Assembly (NCBI GenBank): GCA_019426215.1
Contig: CM033401.1
Location: forward strand, 7,011,134 to 7,075,133
Reading direction: 5' to 3'
DNA: 64,000 bases
DNA from: Buddleja alternifolia
Taxonomy: Eukaryota; Streptophyta; Magnoliopsida; Lamiales; Scrophulariaceae
Position 1 is the first letter of the stretch, and every line of letters begins with the position of its first letter. A program made the translations under genes and the position numbers. The notes beneath the pieces were generated by a model. The model searched no databases, was not told where the DNA came from, and saw only the letters and a program-made list of their open reading frames with translations. Shown piece after piece: positions 56,881 through 64,000 of this stretch.

Positions 56881-57598
56881 TACCCCATTTATTATCCAAA
56901 TTACAATTAACTTGCCCAACAATTTGTGACATCAGATCTCAAATATTATTTGGTGAACTTCCAAAAAGCGCTCATGTTTTAAATCTACCATATTTTCTAT
57001 GAGGAGAATATCGTCATAGGGCTCTTGTGTCATCCAATTTATTTGAAAGATGGAGGACATATGCATTGGGCTTTGGCCCAAATTATTAATTCCTCACACT
57101 CGCGGTCCTGCGGACCAGGCCCGGTCTGAGTCCGGGTCGTAGGTCGGTCCGTCCGTATTTATAAAAAAATTATTTACCAAAAAAAAAAGAAGAATACCCT
57201 CATAGGGTTAAATGTAATTTTTAGAACTAAACAGGATTGAAATATAATGTTTAACATACTTGTAGTTTTGTATTTTGTAATGTTAAGATGGAGAAAATTG
57301 TAATCTATGGAGAAAATATAACTACCCTTACCTTTTTCCTATAACCATACGAGCTCTTTGGAGAAAATGTTGAACCTTTTAAGTGTTAATTTCTCCCTTT
57401 CTAGAATGTCTTTAATTAGACGCGTCATGTCATGTTAGGTTTGGTCGTTAGGGCAATCTTACCTTTGGGTGATATGTGGATTGAATATGAAATTGATATT
57501 TGATTCAACAGGGTATATGGGCTGGGATGATATGTGGAATTGTTACTGGAACGATTGCACTTAGCTTCATGACATGGAGAACAAATTGGGATGAAGAG

Positions 57599-58977
57599 GC
57601 AAGAAAAAAACATGAAATTTTTTTACATCGAGGACGAGAAAATATACTCTCCATATAATACTCTTTATTTTTTATAACTCTATACTCTCATATTTCACTA
57701 TGTTAAAATTTTTATTCTTTCTTTTGGTTGCATTCTTTCGATATATTTACTTAATATTATACACACATAGTTAATTAGTTTATATATATATATATATATA
57801 TAAAAGTAACCTAAGTGATATTAGAACATAAGTTGACGATCATAGCACAAACATGACATGCACAGAAATAAAATATTTTAATTTTCTTTGTTCTGTATTA
57901 TTGTTTGCAAATGTAAAAAATGAAATTTAGTAGTTTTTTTCTAAATAATGAAAAGAGAAAACTTTAATTAAAAAAATTAATTATTAGACATTTTTCTAAC
58001 TACTTTCATAAGAAAATGCTATCTTCTTCCAATGATACAAAATTCAATTATTTTTTCTCTATCTTAAAATGATCCTTTTAGGGACACCAACATGTTATTC
58101 ATTGTTAGTTTTTAATAAAACTGATCATTTATGTTCTAAGTATTATATTACTTATTAAGATCAAGTGATAAACCTATTCCTATCATTTTTTTTATTATAT
58201 AACATGTACAAACTTATTTATTAGCACAACTTTTTATGTTAATTAGTGATAAATACTTCTCTTTTTTACTCTTTTTTTAATAGTTATAATTAATACCAAT
58301 AAGATGTGCATACATAGTTTAAGACATATTGAATAAAATATTATTTTTTTAATTATATACTTTTACGAAAATGCAACTAAAATTAGAAAGCACAAAGTAA
58401 CAAGAATATTTTCTAATATCTATTAACGCAACTAAGTTATCGAATGAAAAAAGAGAGAGTAAATTTATTACATTCTTTTTAAAGGACAAACATATATAAA
58501 TTAGTTACATAAATTTACATGAAATAATTTAAAATTTATTTTTTATTCTTTCTATTTATTTATTTTACAATTAATTCAAGAGATATATTTAATTACATCA
58601 TCCTGAAGTAAAATTTGGGATCAAATTAATTAAAATTTGATCATGGAGGGGGAAAAGCGTGGTCGACACATTGTATTAGATGGGTTCTAAGTGATTTTAT
58701 TATTTCAAATAAAGGGTATTTATGTCCATCAATATGTCCGGGGGGGAGGGGGGTGTTTGATGTATTTTAATGTAATGGAGGGGGGTGTTTGAAGGTTTTA
58801 GGGATAGAGGGGGGTATTTGATGAGGTGTCTATATCTAGTAGAGGGGGACAAAATTTATTTTGCCCCTTAATTAAACAAGGTAAGAAACCCGTATGCTTA
58901 GATTTAGTAAATATCATGTGTTTGCAGTGAACCAACCTCCCGAAACTTCAAATTTCGTGTAGTTATATAAATATTTG
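57599..58977. other. AT-rich 3' flank of copy D
   Basis: No exon 8 and no other gene are visible. Part (57855-57960) matches the flank of copy A at 10500-10620. A G-rich half foldback (TGTCCGGGGGGGAGGG, then GACAAAATTTATTTTGCCCC) lies at about 58730-58880. Confidence 0.4.
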
Positions 58978-59593
58978 TAGGAAAAAACTATTTTTGGTCC
59001 CATTGAAGTTCAGCCAAAATACTTTGTCACCTAGAAATTTTTTTGACACTTTTAGTCTCGTACGTCAATTTTTAAACAGAAAAGAGCATGTGATATTCAC
59101 GCGCCATTAAATCTTTCAAACATACAAAAATAGATTCAAAATTAAAATCCAAAATTCAAAAATAATTATTAATTAATAAAATAAAATAAAGAAAGGAAAA
59201 AGAAAGGGGAAAAATGAAGAAGACGCTGTGTCGTCTTCTCTTCTTCAACTGCCGAAGCCCGCCGTTCAATCGCACCACCGCCGCCACCAACCTGTACCTT
59301 AATATCCGCTGCCCCGCTTCGACTCCTTCGCCCACAAAGCCCCCCATACTAATCACCTCCATCGACCACTTAAAAGCCCCAACCCAAAAAACCTCCATAC
59401 CCACCTCCAAAAACCCCATATCCATCTTAGACTGTGCAGCGGCGACGCAGAGGGGCGAGGGCGTGTCTGGTGTGGAAGATTACATTGGGGGGTTTGTGAT
59501 GACGAAGACGATCACTTTTAAATTTTAATTTTCTTTGATTTTTTAGATTATTTTATATTTTTTTGTATTTTGAATTTTATTATAATTTCTTTC
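58978..59593. mobile_element. Left half of a large foldback element, cut by a Gypsy element
   Basis: It begins GGAAAAAACTATTTTTGGTCC, like the ends at 17271 and 18592, and leads into a GC-rich stretch (about 59215-59480), the same architecture as the element in intron 7 of copy C. The sequence stops matching that plan at the Gypsy LTR, so the right half presumably lies beyond the window. Open frames on both strands of the GC-rich stretch are probably not genes. Confidence 0.5.
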
Positions 59594-59964
59594 TGATGGA
59601 AGATAAATTTGAGAAACGAAACAAAACACACTCCAATACGAAAACTCAAGAACAAGTTGTTCTTGCCCAGCCACTTCTTTATTGATCAAAACGATAAAAA
59701 TCAAAAACCCTACTTAGAGAGTATTTATACCATCCCAAAATAATACTTGCCAAAAATATAAAGACTCCTACTTAAAGCAACAACTTAAATAATGAATTAG
59801 AAATAATAATAATTAGAAATAATAATAATACTAAAACAACAACACTAATCCGCTGGCTGCCCTTCATTGCGTTTCTTTCGTCTTTCATAAGTTCTCCAGG
59901 TCTCGTCTCTTCCACTTGACCTGGTTCGACTCTCTCATCCGCTGCATTCGTCTGCACCACATCA
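59594..59964 (-). repeat. 3' LTR of the chromovirus
   Basis: The upper edge is fixed by the polypurine tract and the TGATGTGG start on the minus strand. The lower edge at TGATGG (59594) is a guess, because the second LTR is not in the window. TATTTATACC near 59725 may be its TATA box (minus-strand GGTATAAATA). Confidence 0.6.
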
Positions 59965-59975
59965 ACTCCCTCCCC

Positions 59976-61386
59976 CTAAAAATCATCCTTGTCCCCAAGG
60001 CTAAAAAATAGAAATTGAGCTTGTAACTCGCTGACTTCGACCCACGTAGACTCATCCAATTGCTTGTCTTTACACTCAATTAAGACCTCATGCACCTCAC
60101 CACTAGCAGTTTGCCTTCTCCTTGCTTTCACCACTCGAACAGGTTCAAAAATCTCCACATCCGGCCCTTCTAAAGTTTTAGGTAATTCTGCTTCTAATGG
60201 ATGATCTCCACGAGCCCGTTTCAGCTGCGAAATATGAAAAACGGGGTGGATCCGACTAGTCGCCGGTAGTCGTAACTCATATGCAATCGGCCCCACTCTT
60301 CGAATTATCTCGAACGGCCCATAGAACTTGGCTGCCAACTTCGTATAAGACCTACTCCTCAAAGAAGTTTGACGATACAGCCTGATTTTGAGAAAATCCG
60401 AATCGCCCAACTCAAACTCCACATGTCGCCTATGTTTGTTCGCATGTCTCATCATCATTTTTTGTGCACGGATCAAATTATGTTTCAACTACCGGAGCAC
60501 CACGTCGTGGTTGGACAACAACTCCCCAACCGAGTCCACCCGACACTCCCCCGGAAGGTAACGCTGAAGCATCGGTGGAGGCCGACCATACACCACCTTG
60601 AATGGGGTAATCTTGGCTGCCGTTTGGAACGAAGTATTGTACCAAAATTCAGCCCAAGATAGCCACACTACCCATTTCCTCGGCTGCTCAGAAGTAAAAC
60701 ATCGCAAATAAGTTTCAAGGACTCGATTCAATACCTCCGTTTGGCCATCAATCTCGATGGTAAGCCGCACTATACTTCAATTTTGTTCCTAGCAAACGAA
60801 ACAACTCCTTCCAAAAAACACTCATGAAAAGAGGATCTCTATCACTAACAATCGAGCGAGGCACCCTATGTAGTCGTACAATCTCTTTCAAAAAAAATTC
60901 AACCACTCCTCGAGCCGTAATAGACGGTTTTAATGCAATAAAGTGCCCGTATTTAGACAACCTGTTAATGACCACAAAAATACAAGAGAACCCCATCGAT
61001 TTGGGAAGGCCAGTAATAAAACCCATCGATATATCCTCCCAAATCCTCTACGGAATTGGCAATGGTTGGAGAAGTCCCGCCGGCGATTGAGAATCGTATT
61101 TTGACTTCTAACAAACCAAACAATTCACGACATACTCCTTGACTCTACGAAACATGCCCTTTCAATAAACACTCGTTGCCAATCGCCTATAAGTTCATAA
61201 TACCCCTGCATGGCTCCCTGCAGGAGTATCATGAAACTCATGCATTAGTCGAGGTATCCAGTTAGAGTTCGCCGGTAACACCAATTGCTTTTTAAAAAAT
61301 AACCGACCCCCCACCACGGAATATCGCGGCCGGCTGGTCGGGTCACGCTCCACCGCCCGTACCACACTTTGCACAAACTCATCCAC
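59976..61386 (-). pseudogene. Chromovirus integrase with chromodomain, broken
   Basis: Reading leftward from 61386: the start of the HHCC zinc domain (LMHEFHDTPAGSHAGV), stops, the core with MGFITGLPKSMGFSCIFVVI, SIVSDRDPLFMS and (next frame) a region starting IDGQTEVLNRVLETYLRCF, then the C-terminal domain (KLAAKFYGPFEIIRRVG, HPVFHISQLKRARG). A chromodomain-like end (EVHEVLIECKDKQLDESTWV) follows. It would direct integration to heterochromatin if active. At least three frame changes or stops are present. Confidence 0.82.
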
Positions 61387-61419
61387 CTGTTGCTCGTATA
61401 TTACCTCGCTAATGGCTGT

Positions 61420-62804
61420 CTAGATCGGTCCACTGATTGCTCCACACTCCCCGTCCGGCTCCATTCTCCTAGACAAAGCGTCGGCAGCCCTATTAGTTGA
61501 CCCCGTCTTATAAATAATATCAAAATCGTATCCAAGTAACTTCGCGACCCAATTCTGTTGTGCCGGCGTCACAATCCTCTGATTCAACAAGTGTTTCAAG
61601 CTATGGTGGTCCGTTTTACCCACAAAATGACGTCCCACCAAGTAAGGGCGCCAATGTTGGATGGCAAGCACTAAACCCATCAATTCCCGCTCATACGCCA
61701 ATTTGGACAATGAACTCTCGGTCAAGGCCTTACTAAATTAGGACCGGATGCATCACACTCAATCACAAATTCTTTGGAAAAGTCCAGCATCTCCAACACC
61801 GGGGCCGAGGATAACGTTCCCTTTAATTTTTGAAATGCTTAATCAGCCCCTGCCGTCCACTCAAATCGTGCACTCACCTCTTTTTTTAGTAATTGTGTCA
61901 ACGGTCTAGCGATCACCCCATAATTATGCACGAAACGCCGATAGTACCCCGTCAATCCGAGGAACCCCCGCACGACTTTGATCGACTTGGGAACCGGCCA
62001 TTCCATCACCGCCGACACCTTACTCGGATCCATAGATACCCCCCCTTTCGAAATAATTTGACCCAAGTACTCCACCTTCGAACAACCAAAAGCACATTTT
62101 TTTCGGTTCGCCTTTAATGCATGCTTTCGCAAAATACTCAACACAACCGCAAGATGTTCCATATGTTCAATTCAATTACGACTATAAATTAAGATATCAT
62201 CAAAAAATACAAGTACGAACTTATGTAAGAAAGGCCGAAAAATGTCATTCATGGTGGCTTGGAAAGTCGTCGGGGCATTTGACAATCCAAAGGGCATGAC
62301 GAGGAACTCGTAGAGGCCATTATGAGTGCGAAAAGCCGTCTTATGAAGGGGGGGGTTTACTCGAATTTGATGGTATCCCGAGCACAAGTCAATTTTGGAA
62401 AATATCGAGGCCCCCGACAATTCATCAAGCATCTCCTGTATCATGGGAATCGGGTAGTTATCAAGAATAGTTACTTTATTCAATTCCCGATAATCCACGC
62501 AAAATCTCCAACTACCGTCCTTCTTTTTCACCAATAAAATGGGGCTTGAGAAAGGGCTAGAACTAGGTCGTATGATTCCGGCTCAAAGCATGTCATCCAC
62601 GAGCCTCTCAATTTTGTTCTTCTGGACATGCCCACATCGGTAGGGGCGAATCGACACGGGGCGAGCTCCATTTACCAACTCGATTCGATGATCCGAAGGT
62701 CGACTAGGTGGCAGCCCCTCCGGATCCCCGAAGACTTCACCGAACCCCTCCAATATAGCCTCAACCGAGGCCTCACCATTATCCTCGCCGTTACTGCCCA
62801 ACAA
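61420..62804 (-). pseudogene. Chromovirus reverse transcriptase and RNase H, broken
   Basis: Reverse transcriptase pieces: RPVSIRPYRCGHVQKNKIE (62700s), [47 protein letters not shown] and the catalytic [11 protein letters not shown] (about 62190). A stop follows, then KCAFGCSKVEYLGQIIS and GFLGLTGYYRRFV. RNase H shows LSKLAYERELMGLVLAIQHW and STNRAADALSRR. Several stops and one frame change. Confidence 0.85.
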
Positions 62805-64000
62805 CAGCCCGTTCCCACCACCGCCGCGAACATCTCCACTTCAGTCGTATGCAACAATGTTTTCAGCGAAACCTCGGTTCGGCCTAATGAAGCATCACCT
62901 ATTAAATTGATCATCTCACCCTCAAATTCGAAAGCCAAGGTTTGTTTCCGGTAATTTACCCTGATATCTCCCAAAGTCTCTAGCCAAGCCATCCCGAAAA
63001 TCATATCAACCCCGCCCAAAGGAAAAGCGTGGAAATCGACTCGAGTCACAAACGTCCCCAACTGCACGGCTAACTTTGGGCAGACCCCAATCGCATTAAC
63101 CCGACACCCATTGCCTAATTGCACGCCAAATCGCCTCGTGGACTCGATGGCCAGCCCCAATTTCTTGACTAAATTCAATGAAACAAAATTATGGCTAGCT
63201 CCCGTGTCAATCAAAATCTTGACCTCCCGACCGTTCACCTTGCCCCGCAACCTCATCGTCTTTGGCCCCGAGATACCAGCGGCCGAACACAAGGACAAAG
63301 CTGCCATCTCCACCTGTTTCTCATCATCTTGTGCAGCCAGCCCCCCTCCTCCGGTAAGGCCTCAATCTCCTCCAATTCTAATAACGGGGCCTCGTCATCC
63401 TCAACAAGTAAACACGTAAATACTTCATAGGACAATCATGCGTAGGATGATATGGGGCCTTGCATCTAAAACATAATCCTTTCCGACGTAGTTCTTCCCA
63501 TTCTGAATCAGTCAGTCTGCGAAAAGGAGCTTTGACCGGCCCCTGTCCAGCTCCACCCACCCGGTTATTTATCGGGGCCCTCGGCCCGGCACCTCCTGGT
63601 GGTGCCGGTAACGCCAACCGTTGAGGAGGGCCGGCGATCTTGTTGTTCGGCCCTACATTCTGAAACGATAGCGCACTCGAACGAAAAACCCCTGCTCCTC
63701 CTTGTTGCACCCGAATGGCTGTCTCCACATTCTTGGCCATTTTCATGGCTGAATCCAAGTCTATCGGGTCCAAAACCCGAACATGCACCCTAATATCCTC
63801 TCGTAACCCATGCATGAATAACCCCAAAAAGTTCTCATCGAAAATCGCCGGAATTTGAATTGCCAATTGCGTAAAAAGATTGATGTACGTAGCGACGTCC
63901 AACGTTTGGCGGGTGCCGGCTAACCGTTCGTACGCATTGCCATCACTACGGTCATCAAAACGAGAAATCAATGCATGGGCCAACTCTTGCCACGTGAAAT
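62672..64000 (-). pseudogene. Chromovirus Gag (partial) and protease
   Basis: The Gag frame enters from the window edge (FDDRSDGNAYERLAGTRQTL, NFLGLFMHGLREDIR) and contains the CCHC knuckle CFRCKAPYHPTHDC at about 63435. After a frame change comes the aspartic protease with VKILIDTGASHNFVSLNLV (about 63215) and VDMIFGMAWLETLG. The Gag start is outside the window. Confidence 0.83.

Larger units (their letters stand above)
28219..57598 (+). pseudogene. MATE (DETOXIFICATION-type) transporter, copy D, scattered by nested insertions
   Basis: Exons 1-7 of one transporter lie in order over 29 kb: exon 1 at 28219-28467 (83 codons, EESKKIWKVALPGS), exon 2 at 35505-35604 plus about 40616-40983 (SSANETLCGQALGAKQYHMM, then LLGEEEAIAKSAGYISLWF), exon 3 at 41876-41958, exon 4 at 52275-52331 (LNVVVLKLMISSGFLGAA), exon 5 at 54595-54800 plus 55345-55378, exon 6 at 56603-56722 and exon 7 at 57512-57598 (GIWAGMICGIVTGTIALSF). 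No exon 8 was found. Defects: a 5-kb Copia in exon 2, a deletion and frameshift after LNWGVNG in exon 2, stops and shortening in exon 3, TAG for the expected Trp at about 54696 in exon 5, a solo LTR in exon 5, one extra G in exon 6 and a GC donor after exon 7. Exons 5-7 could in principle be a separate copy, but the order fits one gene. Confidence 0.8.
59594..64000 (-). mobile_element. Ty3/Gypsy chromovirus, decayed, running off the window
   Basis: Minus-strand order from the window edge: Gag with zinc knuckle, protease, reverse transcriptase, RNase H, integrase, chromodomain, polypurine tract (AGGGGGAGGGAGT at about 59978-59965) and a 3' LTR at 59964-59594. Several stops and frame changes interrupt the polyprotein. 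The 5' LTR and Gag start are outside the window. Confidence 0.87.

Noticed and set aside
59156..59528. Overlapping plus and minus frames of about 90-104 codons
   Set aside because: They sit in the GC-rich arm of a truncated foldback element; both strands are open because of base composition.

Overview
The window reads as nuclear DNA of a flowering plant, probably a eudicot. It is AT-rich and gene-poor, with split genes whose introns obey GT..AG. It is packed with typical plant repeats: Copia and Ty3/Gypsy LTR retrotransposons, LINEs, CACTA elements and many foldback (MITE/MULE-like) elements. One 100-base run of N marks an assembly gap. I found no tRNA, rRNA, CRISPR or bacterial-type feature.

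The only host genes I can support are members of one family: plant MATE efflux transporters (DETOXIFICATION/DTX type), in a tandem cluster on the + strand. Copy A (3.7-10.0 kb) is a pseudogene without the large second exon. Copy B (11.2-11.5 kb) is a first-exon relic beside the gap. Copy C (13957-20519) has eight exons that join into one open 486-codon frame and is the only copy that looks functional. Copy D has its exons scattered over 28.2-57.6 kb in the right order, because its introns and two of its exons are filled with transposons. Copy A looks like a chimera, with a 5' half like C and a 3' half like D.

Region by region: 0.9-2.5 kb is a 5'-truncated LINE. 2.5-14 kb is a duplicated promoter/exon-1 block with MITEs, a 105-bp minisatellite and the gap. 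14-20.5 kb is gene C, with two very large inverted repeats in introns 6 and 7. 21.5-28 kb holds foldback elements, a LINE 3' end and a truncated CACTA element with a broken Transposase_24-type gene. 28-42 kb holds exons 1-3 of copy D; its intron 1 carries a minus-strand LINE that itself received a gag-only Copia-type element and a solo LTR, and its exon 2 is split by a 5.0-kb Copia with identical LTRs. 42.0-52.2 kb is a Tat-type Gypsy element with a second RNase H and a spliced-looking antisense gene. 52.4-54.2 kb is a rearranged Copia remnant with an inverted gag segment. 54.5-57.6 kb holds exons 5-7 of copy D, with a solo LTR in exon 5. 59.6-64 kb is a decayed minus-strand chromovirus running off the window.

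No novel enzymatic system is visible. The most interesting points are the chimeric transporter, the nested-insertion history of copy D, the hairpin-forming introns of the one intact gene, the inverted gag bracketed by primer-binding sites, the gag-only element, the antisense gene in the Tat element, and signs that copy B next to the gap may be unpolished sequence. All exon borders and repeat limits were read by eye; no alignment or database search was run.
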